A stretch of 64,000 nucleotides of DNA from Whitmania pigra. Its lineage: Eukaryota; Annelida; Clitellata; Hirudinida; Haemopidae. This document shows, piece after piece, positions 1 through 7,383 of the stretch (position 1 is the stretch's first letter; each line of letters starts with the position of its first letter). The notes below the pieces were generated by a model, which saw nothing but the letters and a program-made list of their open reading frames with translations, searched no databases and was not told the origin of the DNA. The stretch covers positions 2,418,001-2,482,000 of the forward strand of contig JAJTWR010000431.1 of NCBI GenBank assembly GCA_021613335.1, in the 5' to 3' direction. A program made the position numbers and the translations under genes.

Positions 1-2
1 AT

Positions 3-362
3 GAAACCATCGCCGCCTTCCGGCTCCGTTACCCGAAGCGGCCTATTTGGGCGGTCTTCGAGCCACGCTCCAATACCAGTCGCCGGGACATGCACCGAAA
101 GGACTACGTGCGGGCCTTCAGTGGAGCCTCCCGGGTCACCCTCCTGCGCCCGGCGAAGCACGACCGAGTGCCGGAGGCCGAAGCGCTCGCGGTCGATAGC
201 CTCGTGGCGGAACTCCACGGTTCAGTGTTCTCGAAGGTCGAAGAGATTGTCGAGCAAGTGGCCGCCGAGGCCAAACCCGGAGATATCATCCTCGCGATGA
301 GCAACGGGGCCTTCGGCGGCATCCACAAGAAGTTGTTGGAACGCCTCGCGCAGCACCCGTAG
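3..362 (+). CDS. mpl: UDP-N-acetylmuramate:L-alanyl-gamma-D-glutamyl-meso-DAP ligase (Mpl), 3' end
   Basis: The reading frame is open from the first full codon at position 3, so the gene starts outside the window and only about 119 C-terminal residues are present. The segment contains the hallmark VFEPRSNTSRR of the Mur ligase C-terminal domain, and the C-terminus GDIILAMSNGAFGGIHKKLL is typical of Mpl (the Gly-rich SNGxFGGIH motif). Mpl is a cytoplasmic enzyme that re-attaches recycled murein tripeptide to UDP-MurNAc. MurC is the closest alternative, but the SNGAFGGIH ending favours Mpl. An ATG at 90 lies within the domain and is not the real start. The gene converges with the DUF362 gene on the other strand. 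Confidence 0.85.
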   Translation, partial: ETIAAFRLRYPKRPIWAVFEPRSNTSRRDMHRKDYVRAFSGASRVTLLRPAKHDRVPEAEALAVDSLVAELHGSVFSKVEEIVEQVAAEAKPGDIILAMSNGAFGGIHKKLLERLAQHP

Positions 363-374
363 CTCGCGCGCGCC

Positions 375-411
375 CGGCGGCGAGAAAACGAAAGCGAGAC
401 TCGCGCCGCCG
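375..411. terminator. possible hairpin between convergent mpl and DUF362 genes
   Basis: CGGCGGCGAG at 375-384 pairs with 400-411 apart from a 2-nt bulge, leaving a 15-nt loop. It lies in the 51-nt gap between two convergent stop codons. No U-tract follows on either strand, so a Rho-independent role is uncertain. Confidence 0.3.
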
Positions 412-413
412 CC

Positions 414-1930
414 CTACGACTCCTTTGCCACGAGCTCCGGCTGGGCCTCGCCGCGTTCGCATTCCCCGGGGCGCTGGTAGGGCAGGCCCCGCAGCCGCTT
501 CATGGCGATCGACGCCTTCCACTGCACGTAGGCCGAATTGAAGCTCGTCGCTTGGCTGGGGTCGAAGAAGGGGTTCTTGCAGCCGACGAGGTAGACGAGC
601 GCCAGCACCTGCTCCGAGACGCTCACCGGACAGCCCTCGAAGCGCACATGGGTGGCGCCGCGAGCGGCCTTCACCTGGGAGCGCACTTTCAGGAGCTTGG
701 CGTAGATGTCCTCGTGCTTGGCATGGTGCGGGTCTTTGGTGCCGCGGGCCTGGTAGGTGCTCGCGATGTCCACGACTTCATCGCCGAGCGTGCCGCGCCA
801 GGTCGCACAGTCGCCCATGAACACGACCATCTCCCCGGCTTCGCGGGGATTGGCCCCTCGTAGGCGCCAAACACCACATGAATTCGCGGCGCCTTCGCAT
901 CGAACTCTGTATCGAATTGTCGAAGAATCTCCACTGCCTCGGCGATGGCGCCGGGACAGCCGCCCCAGCAGTAGTCGGTGCGCTCGGACTCCGGCGGCGG
1001 CCCGGCGTAAGCAGTGAAGTGCGTTCCCTCGAAGTACTTCTCCACCCGAATGAGGCCGACCTCAAAGCCGCGAGCGCGCTCTCGCGCCTGCGCGAGCGGT
1101 ACGTCGCCGGAAATCGCAATTTTCGACAGGTCCGTCGTGCCAAAGCCCCGGTCTTCCGCGAGGCGGATGTGCGCCACCGAGCGCGCATCAATGCCAGCTA
1201 TCGCGCAGCAGACCGTATCGAAGGCGACTTGGTTGTTGCCCAGGATGACGAGGTTCAGCGGGAAGGGCTTCGGCGTGAGCATCCGGCCGGCCCCGGCGAT
1301 GATCGCATCGATGCAGATGAACTGCGGCTGGATGATGTATTGGAGGTCGGCGATTTTCTCGTTGAGCCGGTGGTCGTGGTCGATCAGCCGATGCCGGTCG
1401 TCCTGAATGCCGATGTAGTTCTTCATGGAGAACGTGACCGTCGTCCACGGGTGCGCCTTGAACTTTGGGCAGTTCACGAAAAAGTCTGCTTTGGCGACCG
1501 GCTCCGGGGTGAACACGTAGTCGCGCAGGCGCGCCTCGTGCGTGTAGCGAATCTCAAGCTGCGGCTCCTCCTCGAAGAAGTAGCGCTTCACGCCTTTCAC
1601 CCGCCGGAGCATGGCGCTCCAACCGCTCTCGGAGAATGCTTGGCGGGTGGGGATGGTGATGCCGCAGCGCTCCCCGACGGCAAGTTCGGTCATGCCGGTG
1701 CTTGCGACATCCTGCAGTGCCCGCAGCACGCCCTCGCCGAACTCCGGGCGGGTATAGGCATGGGTGAATTGCTCTCCGGCGATGACGAGGTTCGGCTTCA
1801 CGAGGGTTCGCCCGTGGGGAACGAGGCCGAGCTCCGTGAGCCCAGCACGGACCAGCTCTCGGATGCGCTCCGGGTTGTATTCGTCGCAGTGACGAATAAT
1901 CACCTTGGGAAGGGCCGCGTTCGGGTTCAT
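414..1930 (-). pseudogene. DUF362 family protein, frame-disrupted
   Basis: A DUF362-type protein starts at ATG 1930 (preceded by GGGAG) and reads MNPNAALPKVIIRHCDEYNP. It continues with the family's VKPNLVIAG segment, the FVNCPKFKAHPWTTVTFSMKNYIG region and a Cys-containing WGGCPG motif. About 365 codons in, at the four-C run 833-836, the frame changes. Upstream of this the protein reads HVVFGAYEGPIPAKPG. The downstream frame then continues with MVVFMGDCATW and runs to a stop at 414 (about 138 residues). One missing G (minus strand) would join the two parts into a single protein of about 504 residues. Family members are often linked to iron-sulfur redox proteins, but the reaction is unknown. 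Whether the break is real or a sequencing error cannot be decided here. Confidence 0.7.
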
Positions 1931-2055
1931 AGAGGCTCCCGTGTTGCATCCTGCCGTGTTGTTACCTGCGAGTTCCAGCGGCCCGAGTGTGACCCTTTCC
2001 GGTAAGCCCCGCAGCAAATACTTGCGGCTTTGAGAATAATCGCAGCGGTCTGTCG

Positions 2056-2631
2056 CTAAAAGAACGACTCCGGGACGACGATGATGTCCCCGGGTTCAAT
2101 CAACACATTCTTCGCGCGGCCGCTCACAATGTCACCCACCGGTATGGTGATGTGTTTCTCGGTTCCTTGGTCAACCCGGGCCATGTGCACTCGGTTTTTA
2201 CTCGCAGCTTTGGTGAAGCCTCCGGCTTCGGAAATCGCGTGGATGATGGTCATCCCTTGCTCGAAGTCGAGGATGCCCGGCTTCGCTACTTCGCCAAAGA
2301 CAAACACCTTGAGGGCATTGAACTCCTTCGCAGTGAGGCTCACTTGCGGCCGCTTGACGAATTTCTTCTCCAAGCACTCGGTGATCGCCGTTTTGGCCTC
2401 GGCGAGGGACAGGCCTGCCACCACGATGCGGCCACAGAACGGGAAGTCGATGTCGCCGCTCGGGGAGACTCGGTAGGCTCCGGTCAGCTCCGGCTCTTGG
2501 AACACCCGCACATCGAGAACGTCGTTCGCTGCGAGCCGTTCCAACTTTTGCACGGTTGGTGGTGCGAGCGTTTGTAAGCTGCTCGCGCACGACGAAAATA
2601 CGCACAGCGCTGCGAGCAATCCCCGAGGCAT
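2056..2631 (-). CDS. short outer-membrane polysaccharide export (OPX/Wza-family) lipoprotein
   Basis: 191 residues starting at ATG 2631. The start overlaps the stop of the upstream barrel gene by one base (TGATG), implying translational coupling. The N-terminus MPRGLLAALCVFSSCASS is a short lipoprotein-like signal. Next comes the polysaccharide-export (PES) domain (about residues 35-110, including YRVSPSGDIDFPFCGRIVVAG) and a SLBB-type domain (about 115-185, VFVFGEVAKPGI, ISEAGGF). The protein ends right after the second domain at VPESFF. The long C-terminal part that forms the outer-membrane helical barrel in E. coli Wza is missing. This matches the short OPX class of myxobacteria, which relies on a separate beta-barrel partner. 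Likely role: periplasmic conduit for an exported polysaccharide. Confidence 0.85.
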   Translation of the reverse strand: MPRGLLAALCVFSSCASSLQTLAPPTVQKLERLAANDVLDVRVFQEPELTGAYRVSPSGDIDFPFCGRIVVAGLSLAEAKTAITECLEKKFVKRPQVSLTAKEFNALKVFVFGEVAKPGILDFEQGMTIIHAISEAGGFTKAASKNRVHMARVDQGTEKHITIPVGDIVSGRAKNVLIEPGDIIVVPESFF

Positions 2632-3872
2632 CAGTAGGCGAAGAGGAGGGTGAGCGTCACGTCGTGGCGCAAAACGTTGGTGGTGGCGAGCGACAGGTTC
2701 GAGGAGCGGTAGCCCAGCGTGTAGTTCAACGAAGGAGCAAGCCAGCGCAGTGGTGTCCAAGTGGCCGTCACCGAAGCATTCACCAGGTAGTCGACGCGCT
2801 CGGCCGCGGATTGAAATTCCAGTTTGTGAAACGAGCATTCCCCGCGGAGCTTCGCGACTGTCGAGAACGAGAATTCCGCGCGGCCATACGCGTTGTTGTC
2901 CAAGACAGTCCCGTAGGTCGCCACCGGATTGAGGCGGCGGCCGCCGCCGAGCAGTGCCCGGAACGAGGGCAAGCGTGTGTAGGAGAGCTCCAGGTTGGCG
3001 ATGCCGGTGTGAAGCACTCGCCCGCTGAAGTTCCCGGCGTAGCCAGCCACCGCGTTGATATTCAGGTGCGTTGTGATGAGTCCGGCAATCCCGGCGGTCG
3101 CCCGGAGGACGTTGGATTGGGGATGGTCGCCGCCGAGCCAGTAATTGCGGATGTCGGTGTTGATGTCGACCAGCACTTCCGTATGCGGGAGGAACTTCCA
3201 AGAGGTCAGCGCTCCGACGGTCAAGTTGCCGTAGCTCATTGAGCGCAAGGTGTTTGAGTTACAGACCGGTTGGGAGGTCCCGCAGCCTTGGACGAGCGAG
3301 AAGTTCCCTTGGGGCTCAAAGAACTCCAATTGCCAGCTCAAGCGGGGCATGAGGGTGAGCGCGTTGCCCCAAGGACGAATCGGCACGCCTACCTGAAGGT
3401 AGTTCATGAGCGACACGGCTCCGATCGCGACAGCCGGATCAAACGTGGTGTTCGTCCGGCGAAGGGTCTCGAGGATTTGTACTTCGACCCGGCTGCCGGT
3501 GTTGATGGTGGCATCGCCGTCGACGGTCACCCGCACGTAGGAGAGCTCCCGGGTGCGCTCGTCGATGAGCCCCAAGTAATGCAGGTAATCGACCGAGGCT
3601 CCGAGTGCTCCATGCCAGCGCGGCGCTTTCAATTCGTACTTGAGGCTCGCGCCGGGGCTCAAGATGAGGTCCCCGACGTTCGTCGAGGTGGTGGAATACC
3701 CCGAGTACGAGGCATTCGAAGTGTAGGTCGTCCCAAAGCCCACTGAGCCGTGGAGCCGCCCTGGCCCTAAGGCGAAGCCGCCGTCGGCTCGGGCGACGCT
3801 AGGGATGGTGAGGGCGAGAAAGAAGAGCCCGATACGCCAAATGGTAAACAGAATTCGTTCCTTGTTCGGCAC
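2631..3872 (-). CDS. outer-membrane beta-barrel protein, probable exit pore partner of the OPX protein
   Basis: 413 residues with a GTG start at 3872 and a signal peptide ending near VARA/DGG (residues about 1-30). The rest is a succession of amphipathic beta-strands rich in Tyr, Ser, Thr and Asn, ends in VTLTLLFAY with the terminal aromatic expected of barrels, and has no other recognisable domain. It is translationally coupled to the OPX gene (TGATG). In Myxococcus, short OPX proteins are paired with Wzp-type barrels of similar size, so a role as the outer-membrane pore for polysaccharide is inferred from size, fold and coupling. It could instead act as the Glt/Nfs outer-membrane barrel of this cluster. 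Only structural prediction or searches would separate the two. Confidence 0.7.
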   Translation of the reverse strand: MPNKERILFTIWRIGLFFLALTIPSVARADGGFALGPGRLHGSVGFGTTYTSNASYSGYSTTSTNVGDLILSPGASLKYELKAPRWHGALGASVDYLHYLGLIDERTRELSYVRVTVDGDATINTGSRVEVQILETLRRTNTTFDPAVAIGAVSLMNYLQVGVPIRPWGNALTLMPRLSWQLEFFEPQGNFSLVQGCGTSQPVCNSNTLRSMSYGNLTVGALTSWKFLPHTEVLVDINTDIRNYWLGGDHPQSNVLRATAGIAGLITTHLNINAVAGYAGNFSGRVLHTGIANLELSYTRLPSFRALLGGGRRLNPVATYGTVLDNNAYGRAEFSFSTVAKLRGECSFHKLEFQSAAERVDYLVNASVTATWTPLRWLAPSLNYTLGYRSSNLSLATTNVLRHDVTLTLLFAY

Positions 3873-3882
3873 GCGGCTTACA

Positions 3883-4392
3883 TCACAGCGTGGGGCTTAC
3901 GGGTTTTGGTCGTTTGATTGGAATGGGGACGAACGCTGGCGGCCCACGGAGGTACGAGAGTTGCTGCGAGGCTTCGGGGAGCGGGGTCTTCAATTCGACG
4001 GTGAGCGCAGTGTTGGCGGTGGTCCTGAATGCGAGTTGCCCGATACAACCAGTCGCACTGGTCGACAGTGCGCGGGCGCGTTCGAGGGCGAGTTCCATCT
4101 TGGTGTAGAGCTGCGCCGCATTGGCGAGCTCGTTGCGCTTCAGGGCGAGACTCATGCGCGAGGCGGTGTCGTCGCTGATGTTGTTGATGTTGGTGAGCCC
4201 TCGCAACTTGCTCTCGATGCAAGCTTGTCTGATGAAGTCGCGTTCGCGGCGGGCGCGTTCGAAATCGGCGCGCACGTCGACGACTTTGGTTCGAATCTCT
4301 TTGACCGCCTCGCGTAGCTCCACTTCGTAGTTTGGAACTGCGGGGGTGAGGGCGAGGGTGAGGAGGGCGGTTGTGAACGTCGGGAGGTTCAT
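3883..4392 (-). CDS. exported protein of unknown function in the glt/OPX operon
   Basis: 169 residues from ATG 4392. The first 18 residues (MNLPTFTTALLTLALTPA) form a plausible signal peptide. The body is mostly helical and charged (REAVKEIRTKVVDVRADFERARRERDF), likely a short coiled coil. Two cysteines (QACIES and ATGCIG) and a Pro-rich tail end it. I do not recognise a family. It lies 52 nt downstream of gltG and 10 nt upstream of the barrel gene on the same strand, so it belongs to the same transcription unit. A periplasmic accessory role is inferred from signal and context only. Confidence 0.6.
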   Translation of the reverse strand: MNLPTFTTALLTLALTPAVPNYEVELREAVKEIRTKVVDVRADFERARRERDFIRQACIESKLRGLTNINNISDDTASRMSLALKRNELANAAQLYTKMELALERARALSTSATGCIGQLAFRTTANTALTVELKTPLPEASQQLSYLRGPPAFVPIPIKRPKPVSPTL

Positions 4393-4444
4393 AAGGAAAG
4401 TTTAACGGCGGCTCGCGTGTAGGCGCGGGTCATCTGCGACCTTG

Positions 4445-5749
4445 TTAGTTGGCTGGAGCAAAGACGAACGGGTAGGCGACCGGCACATCGCTCTCCGGTC
4501 TGAACGGAAAAACCCAACTGCGAATGACCGAAGTGATGCAGGAGGCGACGGAGTCGTTGCCGAGGGTGTTTTCCTCAATTTCGATGTCGCCCACGCGCCC
4601 CTTGGTGGTGATGGAGAAGCGCACCAGCACCTTTCCGCGGAGCGTCGGGTTGCGTTTCAGCTCACGCTCGTAGCAGGCTTGAATCGCCGTCTTCCGGCCT
4701 TTGACGTAGTTGGTAAGCGCGCTTCTATCGACATCGGCAGATTCAATCTCCGGAGCCTGGAGCGACACGCCACCGCGAACCTCGGCGGTGCCCTTTTCAC
4801 CGAGGGCAACCTTGCCGCCGCCGCTTGTGCCGAGGTCGCCGATGCTCGCGGCTTTGCCGGAGGCGGCTCCCTTGGTTTCACCGGCGAGTGCGTCGGTAGC
4901 GAGACCGACTCCGCTTGCTCCTGCAAGAGCACTCGCGACATCGCCCGCCCCCTTGGAGCTGGAGAGTACGTCTGCGAGGGCACCATCGGCACCGCTTGCG
5001 CCGATGACCTTGAGGAGCCCCGCGGCGGCGACTTTCGCGACCATCGCTTCTTTTTGGGGCTCGGTCGTGGTGGCCGGCTTGGCCGCCGGTTTTTTGGCGA
5101 CCTCCTTCTTGGCGCCATCTTCTTCGGTCGTGGGTGTTGGTTTTGCAGTCTTCTCCTCTTTTGGCTGCGGGCGCTGCTGCGGCAGCATCACTTTCAAGAA
5201 GCGATCGGGGAGTTTTTCTAAGGCGACTTCTTCTTCCGGCGGTGGATCGCGCATCGCGATATAAAAAGCGCCGCCGAAGTGGAGGAGCAGCGAGAGGGCG
5301 AGGAAGAAGAGAAACGCTCGGTCCACTTGGTCGAGCGGTCCACCGCGAAGCTCTTTCGGGAGTTTCAACGGCGCCGCGTGCGGCCGCGGAGAGACGAATT
5401 GGAAGAGCAGCGACACACTGCCCACGGTGAGGCGGCCTCGCGCGTTGTCGTCGAGGGGAATGAACGGCGTACCTTCGTTGGCGGCGCGGAGCTGGTCTAA
5501 GGTCTGCTCCTGTTTGTTCAGGAGAACCTTGCCGGACATGCCGGGGAGGAGCGACAGGAAATATTTCCCCTGCTTGGGAGTGATAATGGTGCCAGAGCGA
5601 TGCTGCTCGTCGGGCGGGACGATGAAGGTGTCGGCGGTGCTTTGACCGATGGAAACGGGCGCGGGCTTCTTGAAGACCCGGTCGTCGGTGATGCTGGCAC
5701 CATTGATGAGCGCGACGCGGAGGAATTTCTCTGATTGGGCGGTGGGCAT
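4445..5749 (-). CDS. gltG: GltG-like protein: FHA-like N-domain, one membrane span, TonB-like C-domain
   Basis: 434 residues from ATG 5749. Residues about 27-118 form an FHA-like beta domain (VSIGQSTADTFIV, VSLLFQFV). A single membrane span follows at about 145-166 (FLFFLALSLLLHFGGAFYIA). A Pro/Lys/Ala-rich spacer of about 150 residues is suited to crossing the periplasm. The last roughly 90 residues are an AgmX/PglI-type TonB-like domain (YVKGRKTAIQACYERELK, GKVLVRFSITTKGRVGDIE) with the family's two cysteines. This layout is that of M. xanthus GltG/NfsG, an inner-membrane protein of the gliding or spore-coat machinery that is thought to link the cytoplasmic motor to outer-membrane partners. 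The gene follows the 82-residue gene by 2 nt. Confidence 0.8.
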   Translation of the reverse strand: MPTAQSEKFLRVALINGASITDDRVFKKPAPVSIGQSTADTFIVPPDEQHRSGTIITPKQGKYFLSLLPGMSGKVLLNKQEQTLDQLRAANEGTPFIPLDDNARGRLTVGSVSLLFQFVSPRPHAAPLKLPKELRGGPLDQVDRAFLFFLALSLLLHFGGAFYIAMRDPPPEEEVALEKLPDRFLKVMLPQQRPQPKEEKTAKPTPTTEEDGAKKEVAKKPAAKPATTTEPQKEAMVAKVAAAGLLKVIGASGADGALADVLSSSKGAGDVASALAGASGVGLATDALAGETKGAASGKAASIGDLGTSGGGKVALGEKGTAEVRGGVSLQAPEIESADVDRSALTNYVKGRKTAIQACYERELKRNPTLRGKVLVRFSITTKGRVGDIEIEENTLGNDSVASCITSVIRSWVFPFRPESDVPVAYPFVFAPAN

Positions 5750-5751
5750 GG

Positions 5752-6000
5752 TCAGAAGCAGTTGTTCCGCAAACTCTGGAGGATGGAGGGGATGACGGGC
5801 TTTGCTTGGGTCAGCTCACCGAAACTCAAGCTCGAGCGCTGGAGGATGTAGAAGGCTTGCGGCTTCTGGATGCGTCCTTCGACTTTGAGCGCATCGAGGC
5901 GTAGCACCGTCGTGGGTTTCTTTTGGGCGGGGCGCTCAGTCGCCGGTGGCGCTGCCTGTGGGGCTGCGGCGAGGATGGCGAGGGTAACGAGCAGGTGCAT
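5752..6000 (-). CDS. small exported protein between gltE and gltG (possible GltF counterpart)
   Basis: 82 residues from ATG 6000, with a signal peptide (MHLLVTLAILAAAPQAAPPA) and a compact mature part containing LDALKVEGRIQKPQAFYILQ and a C-terminal RNNCF. It sits 3 nt after the gltE stop and 2 nt before the gltG start. In M. xanthus, gltF lies between gltE and gltG, so position suggests a GltF/NfsF counterpart. I cannot confirm this by sequence, so no symbol is assigned. The intact frame, signal peptide and tight spacing support a real gene. Confidence 0.6.
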   Translation of the reverse strand: MHLLVTLAILAAAPQAAPPATERPAQKKPTTVLRLDALKVEGRIQKPQAFYILQRSSLSFGELTQAKPVIPSILQSLRNNCF

Positions 6001-6003
6001 GGG

Positions 6004-7383
6004 TCATTCGCCTTTCACGGTCGCCGCGCCTTTCGGCGCGCCCTTTTTCTTTTCGCGCTCCAAACGTCGCTCCTCTTTCTGGAGGGCTTTTGTGACCTCG
6101 CGGAGATACTCATCGAGGTGGTCGTCACGCCCACCGGACGATCGATAACGCTCGAAGTAGCCCTGTGCAGCACGAAGTCGCTCCATCGTGCCCAGGTCGG
6201 CAATTTCGTTCTCGAGGTACACCGCGCCCAAGTTGAAATAGGTCTCCGGGAGCTTCGGTGAGGCGCTCGCGACTGCCTGGTAGGCGGCGATGGCTTCGGG
6301 GATGCGCTTCAAACCGAGCAATGCGTTCCCGAGGTTGAGGCGCGCCTCAACGTAGTCTGGCTCGGCGGCGAGCGCCGCCTCCAACTCCGGGAGCCCCGCC
6401 GCGAAGTCCTCGTTCTTCACCAGAATCGCGCCGTAGCTCGCCCGAGCCTCCGGCGAGAGCGGGGCGAGGGTGCTCGCCCGCGCGAAGGAGTCGATGGCTT
6501 TGGCTCGCTCGTCGAGCGCGTCGTACAGAAAGCCGAGCGAGCGATGGATGCTCGCATCCTTGGGGTCGAGCTCTCGAGCCGTTTCGAGCACCATCCGGGC
6601 GAGCATCCACTTGCGGGCCTTTAAGAAGGTAGTCGCGAGGAGTCGCATCGCGGCAGGCTGTCGCTCGTCAATAGCGAGTGCCGACTTTGCCGCCGCCGCT
6701 GCTTCATCGTCGCGTCCGAGCTGCAGGAGCGCCTCGGCTAGGCCGATGCGCGGGCCGACGGCCGCAGGAGCTTCACTTGCGTGCTTGTGCGCTTCTTCGA
6801 CAAAGGCCTCGCAACTTTTGAGCCGACAAGAGAAGCGGGCGAGGGCTTCCCAGGCCGGCGGGTAGTTGGAGGCGAGGGCTTCTCGGTAAGCGCGCTCGGC
6901 CTCCTCGCGCTGTCCCTGGCGCTCGGCAAGGGTGCCCAGGTTGGTCCAAGCGTCGGCACTCGGAGATTTCCGCACGAGTGCCCGGAAGGAGCGCTCTGCA
7001 CCTTTCAAGTCACCACGCGCTGCCGCGGCCGAAGCTTCCGCAAAAGGAGTGTCGGTGGTGTCTGGCGCCGCTGCGGAGAGCGCTGGAGCTGCACGGGCGG
7101 CGGGTGTCTCTTTCGCCGGTGGCTGTATGGCTGCTTCGGATTGCCGAGGTGTGCTTGCGGGAGCGATATCCGCCGAGGCCGGAGTCGCTAAAGAGGCAAT
7201 TGCTTTTCCCTGGGCTGCCGACTTCAGAACTTTTCCCGCACGGGTCGTCGACTTCGGTGCTTTCGCCGCTGGGGCCGCCTTCTTCGACACTTTGGCTGTT
7301 GTGGGTGCTACCGAGTTCGCGGGTTTGGGAACGCGCGGCGGACAAGCCGCGAGAGCGACAGCGAGCAGCAGGGGGTACTTCAC
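6004..7383 (-). CDS. gltE: TPR-repeat lipoprotein GltE (AglT/NfsE family)
   Basis: 459 residues from a GTG start at 7383 that overlaps the gltD stop by 4 nt (GTGA). The N-terminus MKYPLLLAVALAAC carries a lipobox with the lipidated Cys at residue 14. A low-complexity Ala/Pro/Lys region follows to about residue 115. From about 120 to 420 there are tandem TPR units (for example AWTNLGTLAERQGQREEAERAYREAL and EARLNLGNALLGLKRIPEAIAAYQ). It ends with a Lys/Glu/Arg-rich helix. The arrangement matches the outer-membrane TPR lipoprotein GltE of the M. xanthus gliding complex, which connects periplasmic and outer-membrane components. Family assignment rests on architecture and on gene order with gltD and gltG. 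Confidence 0.8.
   Translation of the reverse strand: MKYPLLLAVALAACPPRVPKPANSVAPTTAKVSKKAAPAAKAPKSTTRAGKVLKSAAQGKAIASLATPASADIAPASTPRQSEAAIQPPAKETPAARAAPALSAAAPDTTDTPFAEASAAAARGDLKGAERSFRALVRKSPSADAWTNLGTLAERQGQREEAERAYREALASNYPPAWEALARFSCRLKSCEAFVEEAHKHASEAPAAVGPRIGLAEALLQLGRDDEAAAAAKSALAIDERQPAAMRLLATTFLKARKWMLARMVLETARELDPKDASIHRSLGFLYDALDERAKAIDSFARASTLAPLSPEARASYGAILVKNEDFAAGLPELEAALAAEPDYVEARLNLGNALLGLKRIPEAIAAYQAVASASPKLPETYFNLGAVYLENEIADLGTMERLRAAQGYFERYRSSGGRDDHLDEYLREVTKALQKEERRLEREKKKGAPKGAATVKGE

Noticed and set aside
1..300. 99-codon frame starting at the first base
   Set aside because: Ser/Arg-rich alternative frame of mpl; the frame starting at position 3 holds the Mur ligase motifs.
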